Shown: in pieces, positions 26,791 to 35,469 of the stretch
How positions within the stretch are numbered: position 1 is the first letter of the stretch
How the letters are laid out: each line of letters begins with the position of its first letter
Assembly (NCBI GenBank): GCA_017536625.1
Contig: JAFXGY010000050.1
Location: 1 to 64,000, forward strand
Length of the DNA: 64,000 bases
Direction of reading: 5' to 3'
Origin: Oscillospiraceae bacterium
Lineage (GTDB): Bacteria; Bacillota; Clostridia; Oscillospirales; Ruminococcaceae
Position numbers and translations under genes: made by a program
The notes under the pieces: model-generated
What the model was told of the DNA's origin: nothing
Database searches by the model: none
The model's input: the letters and a program-made list of their open reading frames with translations, nothing else

Positions 26791-26796
26791 TTTTTT

Positions 26797-27306
26797 TTAT
26801 GCCGCTTTTCTTTCCTTATGGATTTTTACCATGCTGATGCTGTTGGAAATAACGGTGAAAGCGCTGAACCACACGGAAACATAATTGTGATGATAAATAT
26901 CATAAACCGCCCACATGATAAGGGTGATGATGATTACCCATTTGAACCACATTGCGTCCTTGGTATCAATATTCCAGGTGAACATACCCGCCGCAATAAT
27001 CGGAATCCAGGTTATGGGGTTCAGCGTTATGGTGGAAACTGAAAGAGCCGCCTGAACGGCGATGAGTGCGATTTTTATGGCAGGGGAACACTTCCATTTT
27101 GCGATGATTATGTTTCTCGCAACGCTCACAAGGCTTGCAATGCAGCCGCCGAATCCTCCGAGAAGGAAATGGGAAAGAGCGTTCAGCCCGAACTGAAGAG
27201 TCTGGAAGATTATGTATCTGTCCTTGTTTTTAATGAAGCCGATGAACACCATAACGGTGCAGCCAAGGAGAGAAACGATATTGCCGAGAAGGATATTCAC
27301 TTCCAT
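26797..27306 (-). CDS. YgjV-family inner membrane protein (second copy)
   Basis: 169 residues with about five membrane segments. Features shared with its neighbour: IGFIKNK, SHFLLGGFGG, LNPITWIPIIAAGMFTW and VYDIYH. The family has no established function. ATG 27306 follows GGAGGAATAA; it lies 15 nt after the paralogue. Confidence 0.8.
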   Translation of the reverse strand: MEVNILLGNIVSLLGCTVMVFIGFIKNKDRYIIFQTLQFGLNALSHFLLGGFGGCIASLVSVARNIIIAKWKCSPAIKIALIAVQAALSVSTITLNPITWIPIIAAGMFTWNIDTKDAMWFKWVIIITLIMWAVYDIYHHNYVSVWFSAFTVISNSISMVKIHKERKAA

Positions 27307-27321
27307 GGATTATTCCTCCGC

Positions 27322-27831
27322 TTAGATGTTCTTTCCGGATTGGTCTTTTTTTATCTGCCAGATGCTGAATCCGGTGGAAACAACGGTGAAAGCATCGAAT
27401 GCGGCGGAAACAAAATTAAGGTGATATGCGTCATAAACAAACCACATGCAAACGGTAAGAATCATCACCCATTTGAATTTGATGATATTTTCGCTGTCAA
27501 TCACCCAGGTGAAGATGGAAGTTGCAAAAATCGGAAGCCAGGTAACAGGGTTAAGGTTTACCGTTCCAAGGGAGAGAACAACGGAAAGAACGATGAAAAG
27601 GATTTTGAGCGGTACGGAAGTTTTGAAGAAGAAAAAAACAAGGTTGCGCAGAATGCTTACCACCGTTGCAACAACTCCGCCCATGCCGCCGAGAAGATAG
27701 TGCGAAATTCCCATAAGGGTGAACTGAACGCACTGTGCGCCAAGGATTTTGTTTTTATTTTTGATAAGACCGATGAGCACCATCATGGTGCAGGAAATGA
27801 TCGAAATTATATTCGCAATAATAACAGCCAA
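27322..27831 (-). CDS. YgjV-family inner membrane protein (first copy)
   Basis: 169 residues, same length and segment pattern as the downstream copy, with IGLIKNK, SHYLLGGMGG, LNPVTWLPIFATSIFTW and VYDAYH; identity between the two is roughly 40% by eye. TTG 27831 is the start, with GGAGG 8 nt upstream. The two probably arose by tandem duplication and diverged. Confidence 0.8.
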   Translation of the reverse strand: MAVIIANIISIISCTMMVLIGLIKNKNKILGAQCVQFTLMGISHYLLGGMGGVVATVVSILRNLVFFFFKTSVPLKILFIVLSVVLSLGTVNLNPVTWLPIFATSIFTWVIDSENIIKFKWVMILTVCMWFVYDAYHLNFVSAAFDAFTVVSTGFSIWQIKKDQSGKNI

Positions 27832-27856
27832 AATTATACCTCCGGTTAAAATGAAA

Positions 27857-27893
27857 ATAAAAAACTGTCCGGCTTTGTCAAGGCCGGACAGCG
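27857..27893 (-). terminator. Intrinsic terminator of mgtE
   Basis: CTGTCCGGC/GCCGGACAG stem followed on the minus strand by a T-rich tract. Confidence 0.88.
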
Positions 27894-27956
27894 AAAATTT
27901 CTGTAAACAGCATTAAATATTATAATAGCACAAAAGCGCATTGTCAAGCGGAAAAT

Positions 27957-29357
27957 TCAGATTCCGAGCAGAACCGTCGCAAAGCCGAAATAGATAACGA
28001 GAGAAAGAGCATCCACAACGGTTGTGATGAAAGGGGATGCCATAACCGCGGGGTCAGCGCCGACTTTTTTTGCAAAAAGGGGCATGAATGCGCCGACTAT
28101 TTTGGAGCAGAAAACGGTGCAGATGAGGGTGAAGGAAATTACCGCGGAAACCATCGGCGTAACTTCCGGGTTGCCAAGGAGCATTCCGTCAAAAAGAAGG
28201 ACTTTGATAAAGCTTACCGCCGCAAGGGCAGCGCCCGCAAGAAGTCCGACCTTCGCTTCCTTCCAGATAACTTTGAATATATCGCGGAATTCGATTTCCT
28301 GAAGCGAAAGTCCGCGGATAACGGTGGCGGAAGTCTGGTTGCTGCAGTTACCGCCGGTGCCCATAAGCATCGGAATAAACGCGGTGAGAACAACGCAGGA
28401 AGCAAGCGCTCCTTCAAAGCTGCTGATTATCATTCCGGTAAAGGTGGAAGAAAGCATGAGTATCATCAGCCAGGGAATACGGGATTTCCAGATATCAAAA
28501 ACCGCGGTGCGGAGGTAAGGACGGTCACTCGGGGTGATTGCCGCCATCTTTTCGATATCTTCGGTGGCCTCTTCTTCGATGACGTCGATTGCGTCGTCGA
28601 AGGTGATGATTCCCACAAGGCGGTTTTCCGCATCAACAACCGGCATGGTATCAAAGTCATATTTGCTCATACGCTGAACGACCGATTCCTTATCGTCGGT
28701 GGTCATGGCGGAAATTACGTTCGGTTCCATGATATCCCCGATGAGTGCGGAAGTATCTTTTTCAAGAACAAGGGTACGTATGGTTACATAGCCGATGAGA
28801 TGGCGTTCTTCATCGGTTACATAGGAAACGTTGATGGTTTCGGAATCATCGCCCTTTTGGCGGATAACGTCAAAAGCTCCGGCGACGGTCGTAGTTCTGC
28901 GAAGGCGGATAAATTCCGTGGTCATAAGGGAACCTGCGGAATCTTCCGGATACTGAAGGATTTTGTTTATCTCGCTTCGGGTTTCAGGGTCGGAATATTT
29001 AAGAATTCGCTTGACGACGTTCGCGGGCATCTCTTCAATGACGTCGATGGTATCGTCAAGGAACATTTCATCAAGAATGGCTTCGAGTTCGGAATTGGAA
29101 AAGCCTTTGATGAGCATTTCCTGGGAATCGCTTTCAAGATTGATAAAAACGTCCGCCGCCACTTCTTTTGAAAGAAGGCGGAACATTACCGGAAGATGAT
29201 CTTCCGGCATATCATCGAAAAGCCAGGCGATATCCGCGGGGTTCATATCGAGAAAGCGCTTTCGAAGGTCGTTATACCGCTTTTCGTGGCAAAGCTCCTC
29301 CAGTTCGTCCCTGAGTTCGTCATAAACTTCCTCGAATCTTTCTTCTGCTTCAGCCAT
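27957..29357 (-). CDS. mgtE: Magnesium transporter MgtE
   Basis: 466 residues with the full MgtE plan: an acidic superhelical N-domain (about 1-130), two CBS domains (about 135-260, including VSYVTDEERHLIGYVTIR and MPVVDAENRLVGIIT, with a DDAIDVIEEEATEDIEKMAAI plug helix), and five membrane helices with the pore motif PMLMGTGGNCSNQTSATVIRGL and ADPAVMASPFITTVVDALSL. Cytosolic magnesium binding closes the channel. No M-box riboswitch is visible upstream. The ribosome site is AAGGAGGA. Confidence 0.95.
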   Translation of the reverse strand: MAEAEERFEEVYDELRDELEELCHEKRYNDLRKRFLDMNPADIAWLFDDMPEDHLPVMFRLLSKEVAADVFINLESDSQEMLIKGFSNSELEAILDEMFLDDTIDVIEEMPANVVKRILKYSDPETRSEINKILQYPEDSAGSLMTTEFIRLRRTTTVAGAFDVIRQKGDDSETINVSYVTDEERHLIGYVTIRTLVLEKDTSALIGDIMEPNVISAMTTDDKESVVQRMSKYDFDTMPVVDAENRLVGIITFDDAIDVIEEEATEDIEKMAAITPSDRPYLRTAVFDIWKSRIPWLMILMLSSTFTGMIISSFEGALASCVVLTAFIPMLMGTGGNCSNQTSATVIRGLSLQEIEFRDIFKVIWKEAKVGLLAGAALAAVSFIKVLLFDGMLLGNPEVTPMVSAVISFTLICTVFCSKIVGAFMPLFAKKVGADPAVMASPFITTVVDALSLVIYFGFATVLLGI

Positions 29358-29428
29358 GACAAATCCTCCTTTTCCCGAAAATTACCTAATATTAATAATA
29401 TTCCTAAATAATGCCGATGTCAATAAAA

Positions 29429-29699
29429 CGGAAGAGATAAATTATTGTTTAGCAAAACAACCTCCCTTGTCAAAGGAGACTCCCCTATTAGGGGAGATGT
29501 CATCGCAGATGACAGAGGGGTCTGCCGTCTGCGGCGAGCAAGGGGGACCATCGCCATTTTGGCGATGGTGGAGGGATTCATAACAAAAACATCGGTATTT
29601 AAAGAAAGAATCCCCCAGTCTTTTTTAATCGCAAGCGGTTAAAAAATCCAGCCCCCTTTAACAAGGGGGCTTAATAAAATAAACAATAATTTATTTCCG
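29429..29699. mobile_element. MITE-like element with terminal inverted repeats
   Basis: This gap of about 375 nt upstream of mgtE holds no gene. It is bounded by ATAAATTATTGTTTA at 29437-29451 and its exact reverse complement at 29680-29694; with an intervening GAG at the left, the repeat extends to CGGAA at both outer ends. Inside are stacked hairpins (CTCCCCTATTAGGGGAG, TGTCATCGCAGATGACA, CCATCGCCATTTTGGCGATGG, GCCCCC/GGGGGC). The layout fits a non-autonomous miniature element; no transposase is encoded and no clear target duplication is seen. Confidence 0.65.
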
Positions 29700-29703
29700 C
29701 CAA

Positions 29704-29728
29704 CAAAAAAGCGCCGTTTCCGGCGCAT
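29704..29728 (-). terminator. Intrinsic terminator of the CarD-like gene
   Basis: GCGCC/GGCGC stem with a GTTTCC loop, T-run on the minus strand. Confidence 0.85.
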
Positions 29729-29732
29729 TGGT

Positions 29733-30233
29733 TCATTTTTCAATTCTCGATTTTATAAATGGGATAACTTCCTTCGGGTCTATGCCAAGAACCCAGGCAA
29801 ATTCGCCGAAAAGAAGCTTTTCAGCCCTCTGCATGATGTTTTCGTCGTTGCTGCGGAGTTTTTTGCCTTTTTCTGCAAGTTCTTTTTTATGGAGATAAAG
29901 GGTGCGGATAAGGGTGGCAATATCTTTGCGCACTCCGCCTTCAAGAAGGGCACGAAAAGTTTCTATGCGTTCCTTATCATTGCTTATCCATTCGGTTTCG
30001 CCGCTTCCAAGACTGTCGATTATTTCAAGCACCTCTTTTTCGGAAAGAAGCTCCCTTGCGTGGCTTGCGAAAATCGGGCTGTCCGCGGGGATTGAAAGGC
30101 TTGAACGAAGGTCAAAAACCGGCTGTAGGATATAATATTCCTTTTTTCCTGCGCCGTAATCGCAGATCCGGATTTCTTCAATGCGGCAAACGCCGCTTGC
30201 CCCATAAACAATGATATGACCTTTTTCCAACAT
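29733..30233 (-). CDS. CarD-family transcriptional regulator
   Basis: 166 residues. The N-terminal Tudor-like RNA-polymerase-interacting domain is recognisable (KGHIIVYGASGVCRIEEI, YYILQPVF, SLSIPAD), followed by a helical DNA-contacting domain. CarD proteins bind the polymerase beta subunit at promoters and alter open-complex stability. ATG 30233 follows AAAGGAACG; an in-frame extension to 30293 is not family-like. Monocistronic. Confidence 0.87.
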   Translation of the reverse strand: MLEKGHIIVYGASGVCRIEEIRICDYGAGKKEYYILQPVFDLRSSLSIPADSPIFASHARELLSEKEVLEIIDSLGSGETEWISNDKERIETFRALLEGGVRKDIATLIRTLYLHKKELAEKGKKLRSNDENIMQRAEKLLFGEFAWVLGIDPKEVIPFIKSRIEK

Positions 30234-30362
30234 CAAAATCGTTCCTTTCGTTCCGGTTTTGTAAAAAAGTATGATGCATAAAGATTTCTGCATTAATTAT
30301 AGCATATTTTGCCGGAAAATGTCATAGCTTTTTTTACAAAAAAGAAAAATTTAACAGATAAA

Positions 30363-30941
30363 TCAGATATTAAATTCAAAAAGCCCGTCACGGTTGCAAA
30401 AGAAAAGAATTCTTCCTTTTCCGGTGAAAGGGAATGAAACTTCCGCTTCCTGTTCCGGATAAAGTTTTTTTATGCAGATTCCTGAATAAGTGATATATGC
30501 GGCGAAAGAGATGTAATGTTCCTTCGTCATCGGGTGATTGAAGCGGATATAGATATCGCCTTCGGGTCTTTCGATTTTGAAGGAGGCTTCCTCTGCTTTT
30601 TCCGTGGAAAGGGGAGGAAGATTGATTCCGCAGCAGGAAAAAGCACCTTCCCCCATGGAAGCGATTATGTTTCCGCAGACCGGACAGACATAAAACTTCA
30701 TTTTCCCGATGTTTCCGGCACGGTTTTTATTGGAAATGCTTTCGCCGGAAAGAAGTTCCGCAACCGAAACTCCGAGCGCTTTTGAAAGGGGTTCAAGAAG
30801 GGTTATATCCGGAAGTCCCTTTTCCGTTTCCCATTTCGAAACGGTTTTATCAGAAACAGAAATAATTTTCCCAAGCTGTTTTTGTGTAAGGTTTTTTCTT
30901 TCCCTTAGTTCTTTAATGATTTTTCCGTTTATATATGGCAT
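30363..30941 (-). CDS. XRE-type HTH regulator fused to a degenerate superoxide-reductase-like domain
   Basis: 192 residues. Residues 5-65 form an HTH_3 domain (LRERKNLTQKQLGKIISVSD, KTVSKWE). After a linker comes a desulfoferrodoxin-like part: CPVCGNI and CCG (rubredoxin-like half-site), NHPMTKEHYISF matching the two-His segment of the SOR iron centre, and a final CNRDGLFEF where active enzymes have Cys-Asn-x-His-Gly. The last His ligand is replaced by Asp, so redox catalysis is doubtful and a sensing role is more likely. ATG 30941 follows AAAGGAGAG. Confidence 0.82.
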   Translation of the reverse strand: MPYINGKIIKELRERKNLTQKQLGKIISVSDKTVSKWETEKGLPDITLLEPLSKALGVSVAELLSGESISNKNRAGNIGKMKFYVCPVCGNIIASMGEGAFSCCGINLPPLSTEKAEEASFKIERPEGDIYIRFNHPMTKEHYISFAAYITYSGICIKKLYPEQEAEVSFPFTGKGRILFFCNRDGLFEFNI

Positions 30942-31097
30942 AAAAATCTCTCCTTTCTATGCCCAGAGGTTATCATATCTTTTTAAATACCGCAACCTAT
31001 GGAAAGTAGAATCGGCTTTGGTTTTACTGAAAATAATGTAAAAATGCGTTTTTTTGAAATATAAGGGCAGTTGCGGGCATAATTTTATAAAAAACTA

Positions 31098-31126
31098 TTG
31101 CAAAAAAGGCAAAAATACTTTATTAT
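31098..31126 (+). promoter_or_regulatory. Probable promoter of efp
   Basis: TTGCAA (31098-31103), 17-bp spacer, TATTAT (31121-31126), about 50 nt before the efp start; the region around it is A/T-rich. Confidence 0.6.
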
Positions 31127-31176
31127 TGATAGTGTAAAAAATGCGCTATTGCGCTTCATTTTAGGAGGTTTAACTT

Positions 31177-31734
31177 ATGGTTTCTGCAGGCGATTTCAGA
31201 AACGGTGTTACTTTTGACGATAACGGTGATGTATATCAGATCATCGAATTCCAGCATGTAAAACCCGGCAAAGGTGCAGCATTTGTCCGTACCAAAATCA
31301 GAAACGTCATTTCCGGCGCAGTTGTTGAGCGCACTTTCAACCCTACCGATAAATTCCCCACCGCATTTATCGAGAGAAAAGAAATGTCCTATAGCTACAC
31401 CGACGGTGACCTTTATTATTTCATGGATCCCGAAACTTACGAACTTATCCCGATCGAAGAAAGCCTTCTCGGCGATTCCTTCAAATTCTGCAAAGAAGAA
31501 GACGTATGCCGTATCCTTTCTTACAAAGGCAAAGTTTTCGGCCTCGAAGCTCCTAACTTCGTAACCCTCGAAGTTACCGAAACCGAACCCGGCGTAAAAG
31601 GTGATACTGCAACCAACGTTACCAAACCCGCAACCGTTGAAACCGGCGCAAACGTAAAAGTTCCGCTCTTCATCAACGAAGGCGATAAGATCCAGATCGA
31701 CACCAGAACCGGCGAATATATCGGCAGAGCTTGA
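31177..31734 (+). CDS. efp: Elongation factor P
   Basis: 185 residues, the canonical size. [36 protein letters not shown] contains the loop whose tip residue (Lys32 region, PGKGA) contacts the peptidyl-tRNA; the C-terminal [17 protein letters not shown] is typical. EF-P rescues ribosomes stalled at proline runs. AGGAGG precedes ATG 31177. The following acidic gene is 51 nt away. Confidence 0.97.
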   Translation: MVSAGDFRNGVTFDDNGDVYQIIEFQHVKPGKGAAFVRTKIRNVISGAVVERTFNPTDKFPTAFIERKEMSYSYTDGDLYYFMDPETYELIPIEESLLGDSFKFCKEEDVCRILSYKGKVFGLEAPNFVTLEVTETEPGVKGDTATNVTKPATVETGANVKVPLFINEGDKIQIDTRTGEYIGRA

Positions 31735-31785
31735 TTTTTTCGATATATAAACCATAACCGCCATATTGGCAAAGGAGAAAGAAAT

Positions 31786-32220
31786 ATGACTATTGCTGAA
31801 AAAGTTGCACATCTCAAAGGTCTTATGGAAGGCCTCAACTGCGACGACAAAGTTCTCAATGCTATTGCAGATATCCTCGAAGATCTTGCATATGATGTAG
31901 AAGACGTTCAGGATGCTCTTGCAGAAGTAGGCGAACAGGTCGAACTTATCGATGAAGACCTCGAAACCCTCGAGAACGATTATTATGAATATGACGATTG
32001 CTGCTGCGATGACGACGACTGCGATTGTGATTGCTGCTGCGACGACGATGACTGCGACTGCGATTGCGACGACCTTTACGAAGTAGAGTGCCCTGCTTGC
32101 GGCGAAGTTATCTGCATCGATGGCTGCATTGTTGACGAAGGCGAAATGGATTGCCCCAACTGCGGCGAACATCTCGAATTCGATATGGACGAAGAAGAGG
32201 AAGACGAAGATGAAGAATAA
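31786..32220 (+). CDS. CD1247-type acidic, cysteine-rich protein
   Basis: 144 residues. The N-terminal 60 residues are helical and match the CD1247 N-terminal domain (IAEKVAHLKGLMEGLNCDD). Residues about 65-95 are almost only Asp and Cys, in two related Asp/Cys blocks. A final CPACGEVICIDGCIVDEG with CPNCGEHLEF forms a likely zinc ribbon, then an acidic tail. Metal storage or sensing is plausible from composition; no function is established. Co-directional with efp and with AAAGGAGAAAG upstream. Confidence 0.82.
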   Translation: MTIAEKVAHLKGLMEGLNCDDKVLNAIADILEDLAYDVEDVQDALAEVGEQVELIDEDLETLENDYYEYDDCCCDDDDCDCDCCCDDDDCDCDCDDLYEVECPACGEVICIDGCIVDEGEMDCPNCGEHLEFDMDEEEEDEDEE

Positions 32221-32237
32221 TTCTTCGCATATCTTCC

Positions 32238-32262
32238 AAAAAAAGCGGTTCTGACCGCTTTC
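32238..32262 (+). terminator. Terminator after the CD1247-type gene
   Basis: AGCGG/CCGCT stem (32244-32259) with a TTCTGA loop followed by a short T-run; modest strength. Confidence 0.6.
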
Positions 32263-32306
32263 CCAAAAAGGTGAAAAGCGCCTTTGCGCTTATTCATAAA
32301 TTAAAT

Positions 32307-32446
32307 AGTTTCGGGGCAGGGTGAGAATCCCTACCGGCGGTGATGCGGCTTTGCCGATGAGTCCGAGAGCTTGACAGCAAGAACGGGTGAGAATCCCGTA
32401 CCGACGGTGTTCGCAATTTTTTGCGTTAAGTCCGGATGGCGAAACT
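32307..32446 (+). ncRNA. FMN riboswitch (RFN element)
   Basis: P1 pairs AGTTTCG (32307-32313) with CGAAACT (32440-32446). Between them are the conserved RFN blocks: GGGGCAGGGTGAGAATCCC, ACCGGCGGTGAT, GAGTCCGAGAGC, GGGTGAGAATCCCGTACCGACGG split over the second arm, and AAGTCCGGATGG. FMN binding turns the downstream gene off. A terminator hairpin follows at 32461 and ribU starts at 32557. Confidence 0.97.
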
Positions 32447-32460
32447 GCGTGAAGAAAACA

Positions 32461-32495
32461 AACCCCGTGCATAAACTGCATGGGGTTTTCTTTTT
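32461..32495 (+). terminator. Expression-platform terminator of the FMN riboswitch
   Basis: AACCCC-G-TGCA paired with TGCA-T-GGGGTT, loop TAAAC, then TTTTCTTTTT. It would form when FMN is bound and stop transcription before ribU. Confidence 0.88.
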
Positions 32496-32556
32496 GCGAT
32501 TTTGCCTTTCTTTTAAGAAACTGTTCACACTATCTTAAAAAAGAAGGGGTATTATT

Positions 32557-33135
32557 ATGAAAAACAAAAACATGAACACAAAAAAACTCACAACTCTTGG
32601 CGTACTTGCGGCCTGTTCCATTGTTCTGGTCGCATTCATCCATTTTCCGATTTTCCCTGCGGTTTCCTTCCTTGAATATGACCCGGCGGATATTCCGATC
32701 CTCATCGGTACCTTCCTTTTCGGACCGGTCTGGGGCGTTGTTCTCACCGTTCTTGTTTCCGCAATTCAGGGAATGACCGTTTCTGCCCAGAGCGGAGTTT
32801 ATGGCATTGTGATGCATATTGTGGCAACAAGCGCGTTCACAATCGTCGCGGGAAGCATTTATAAACACAAAAAGACCAAAAAAGGCGCGCTTATTGCAAT
32901 TGCCTGCGGTGTTGCGGCAATGGTAATCGTCATGTATCCGGCAAACCTTCTGTTCACCCCCGTTTACCTCAATGCCATGGCGGGAATGGAAATTGAAGCC
33001 GCAAAAGGCATGGTAAAAAGTCTTATGCCCTTCATCCTTCTTTTCAACCTTACAAAAGCGGGAATCAACGGCGCGGTTACTTATCTTGTCTATAAACGCA
33101 TCCACAAACTTTTGAGCAAACTTAACCTTGCATAA
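32557..33135 (+). CDS. ribU: Riboflavin ECF transporter S-component RibU
   Basis: 192 residues with about six membrane helices. TLGVLAACSIVLVAFIHFPIFP, FLEYDPADIPILIGTFLFGP and the NLTKAGINGAVTYLVY end are typical of RibU. It binds riboflavin and works with the shared energising module EcfAA'T, which is not in this window. The FMN riboswitch directly upstream supports substrate and regulation. Start follows AGAAGGGG. Confidence 0.94.
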   Translation: MKNKNMNTKKLTTLGVLAACSIVLVAFIHFPIFPAVSFLEYDPADIPILIGTFLFGPVWGVVLTVLVSAIQGMTVSAQSGVYGIVMHIVATSAFTIVAGSIYKHKKTKKGALIAIACGVAAMVIVMYPANLLFTPVYLNAMAGMEIEAAKGMVKSLMPFILLFNLTKAGINGAVTYLVYKRIHKLLSKLNLA

Positions 33136-33150
33136 AAAGGCAGTGATATT

Positions 33151-35469
33151 TTGAAAATCGACCCAAGCTGGCCTGCTCTTTCAAGTGAAGAAGCCGTTCG
33201 CCTTGCCAACGAAGGCAAGGCGAACGTTTCGCCTTCTTCCGCATCAAAAAGCGAAAAACAGATAATTTTATCAAACCTCTTTACCTTCTATAACATGCTC
33301 AATCTGGTGCTCGCGGTGCTTGTAATCACAACCGGGAGCTTTCGCAATATGCTTTTTATGGGCATTGTTATATCGAACTTCCTCATCGGAACGATTCAGG
33401 AACTTCGGGCGAAAAGAACCGTTGACAGTCTTTCGGTGCTCACAGCACCCACTGCAAGGGCCATTCGCGACGGGAAAGAGGTTGTTTTGCCGTGCAAAGA
33501 GCTTGTTCTCGGCGATGTGGTGCTCATCGGCGCCGGCGACCAGATAACAGCGGACGGAACGGTGCTCGGCGGCGAAGCAAGGCTTAACGAAAGCCTTATC
33601 ACCGGCGAAAGCGATGCGGTTTTGAAGGAAAAAGGCGATAAGCTCTTTTCCGGAAGCTTCGTTATAAGCGGGGAATGTGCCGTTTTGCTTACCGCGGTCG
33701 GTGCGGAAAGCTATGCCGAAAAGCTTACGGCGGAAGCAAAAAAGCTTAAAACTGCCAAGTCCGTGCTCAAATCTGTCATGGAAAAGATAATAAAAACCGT
33801 AACGGTTTTTATCGTGCCCATGGGCGTGCTCACTTTTTGGAACCACTACGTCGAAAGAGGACTTTCCTATGTGGATTCCATGATTCCGACCGTCGCCGCA
33901 ATGGTGGGAATGATTCCGGACGGGCTTTATCTGCTCACAAGCATGAGCTTCGCGGTGGGGGTCGTTCGCCTTGCACAAAAAAGAACACTTACCCAGCAGC
34001 TTTATTCTCTCGAATCCCTGGCGAGAGCGGATGTGCTCTGCCTTGATAAAACCGGCACCATCACCAGCGGTAATATGAAGATAAAGGGCACAGTCAGCTT
34101 TGAAGGGGATGACATAGGCGCCATTGCTGCGGAAATTTATTCCGCTGTTCCGGCGGATAACGTTACCGCGAAAACCATAGTGGAAGCCTTCGGAAGCCGT
34201 AACCCCATAGAAAAGAATGCTTTGCATACCCTGCCGTTTTCTTCCGCACTCAAATATGCGGCGGCGGATTTCGGTGATGAGGGATGTTTTATGATAGGTG
34301 CGCCGGAATTCGTTCTTGGCGAAGGGTTCGATGAAATTAAAAAACAGGCATCGGAATATTCCGCCGACGGAACGAGGGTTCTTGCCCTTTGCGAAGGAAA
34401 ATTCGACGGAAAATTATACAAAGCGGAAAAACCACTTGGTTTTATACTCATAGAAGACGAAATTCGCCCGAATGTGGCGGAAACATTTGAATATTTCCGA
34501 AAAAACGATGTTGCCATAAAAGTGATAAGCGGCGATAACCCCTTTGCGGTTTCCGCCATTGCGAAGAAAGCCGGCGTAATCGGTGCGGAAAATTTCCTCG
34601 ATGCTTCGGTTCTTTCGGACGAAGAACTTTCCGCTGCGGCGGAAAAAACAGTCGTTTTCGGAAGAGTGAGCCCGGAACAGAAGAGAGTTATCATCAAGGC
34701 TCTTCAAAGCGGCGGACACACCGTTGCCATGACCGGCGACGGAGTGAACGACGTGCTTGCCCTTAAGGATGCGGATTGCAGCGTTGCCATGGCAAGCGGA
34801 GCACAGGCAGCAAGTCATGCAGCCCAGCTTGTGCTTCTGGATTCGGATTTTTCCGCAATGCCGGAAGTGGTGCTTGAAGGCAGAAGGGTAATCAACAATA
34901 TCCAAAGGGCGGCGGCGATCTTCCTTATGAAGACCATTTATACCTTTGCGCTGACGGCGACTTTGCTTTTTGTGCCCTTTGCCTATCCTTTCGCACCGAT
35001 ACAGATGACCCTGATCGGCGCGGCAGCTTCGGGAATTCCGGGAATTTTCCTTGCCCTTGAACCGAACTTCAGGCGCGTTCCGAAGGATTTTATGAAGTCC
35101 GTGCTCAAAAGAGCAGCCATCGGCGCCGTGACGGTTTTTGCAGGAATTATGGCGGTGCTCATAATCAACGAAAATCTTGGAATTTCCGCAAAGCTTTTCC
35201 CGGAAGAAGTTTCCACCGTCTGCACCGTATATACCGGAACCGCAAGCCTTTTTATGCTTCTTGCAACCTGTATGCCGCTCAATAAGTTCAAAGCGGCAAT
35301 CGTCATCGGAAGCACAGTTATATTCTTCGGTGGAATTTCGCTTTTCAGCGAACTTTTCATGCTTGCGCCCCTAAGCGCAATGGGAAGAACGCTTCTTCTT
35401 TGCCTGGTTCCGTTTACGCTTATTCAGCTTTTTATAAGGGGGCGGCAGTTACGGAAAGAAAAGGAATGA
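33151..35469 (+). CDS. Cation-translocating P-type ATPase (CtpE-like)
   Basis: 772 residues. Phosphorylation motif CLDKTGTIT (Asp near 299), actuator LITGESD, ATP-binding region, hinge TGDGVNDVLALKDAD and about ten membrane helices. The pattern IPDGLYLLTSMSFAVGVVRLAQKRTLTQQLYSLESLARADV resembles mycobacterial CtpE, linked to calcium uptake; no CPx motif, so not a heavy-metal exporter. TTG 33151 is the start, with a weak AGGCAGTGA site; it lies 15 nt after ribU and may share its riboswitch control. The stop overlaps the next start (ATGA). Confidence 0.87.
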   Translation: MKIDPSWPALSSEEAVRLANEGKANVSPSSASKSEKQIILSNLFTFYNMLNLVLAVLVITTGSFRNMLFMGIVISNFLIGTIQELRAKRTVDSLSVLTAPTARAIRDGKEVVLPCKELVLGDVVLIGAGDQITADGTVLGGEARLNESLITGESDAVLKEKGDKLFSGSFVISGECAVLLTAVGAESYAEKLTAEAKKLKTAKSVLKSVMEKIIKTVTVFIVPMGVLTFWNHYVERGLSYVDSMIPTVAAMVGMIPDGLYLLTSMSFAVGVVRLAQKRTLTQQLYSLESLARADVLCLDKTGTITSGNMKIKGTVSFEGDDIGAIAAEIYSAVPADNVTAKTIVEAFGSRNPIEKNALHTLPFSSALKYAAADFGDEGCFMIGAPEFVLGEGFDEIKKQASEYSADGTRVLALCEGKFDGKLYKAEKPLGFILIEDEIRPNVAETFEYFRKNDVAIKVISGDNPFAVSAIAKKAGVIGAENFLDASVLSDEELSAAAEKTVVFGRVSPEQKRVIIKALQSGGHTVAMTGDGVNDVLALKDADCSVAMASGAQAASHAAQLVLLDSDFSAMPEVVLEGRRVINNIQRAAAIFLMKTIYTFALTATLLFVPFAYPFAPIQMTLIGAAASGIPGIFLALEPNFRRVPKDFMKSVLKRAAIGAVTVFAGIMAVLIINENLGISAKLFPEEVSTVCTVYTGTASLFMLLATCMPLNKFKAAIVIGSTVIFFGGISLFSELFMLAPLSAMGRTLLLCLVPFTLIQLFIRGRQLRKEKE

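Noticed and set aside
29358..29436. M-box magnesium riboswitch before mgtE
   Set aside because: The leader is short and A/T-rich and none of the conserved M-box blocks are present.
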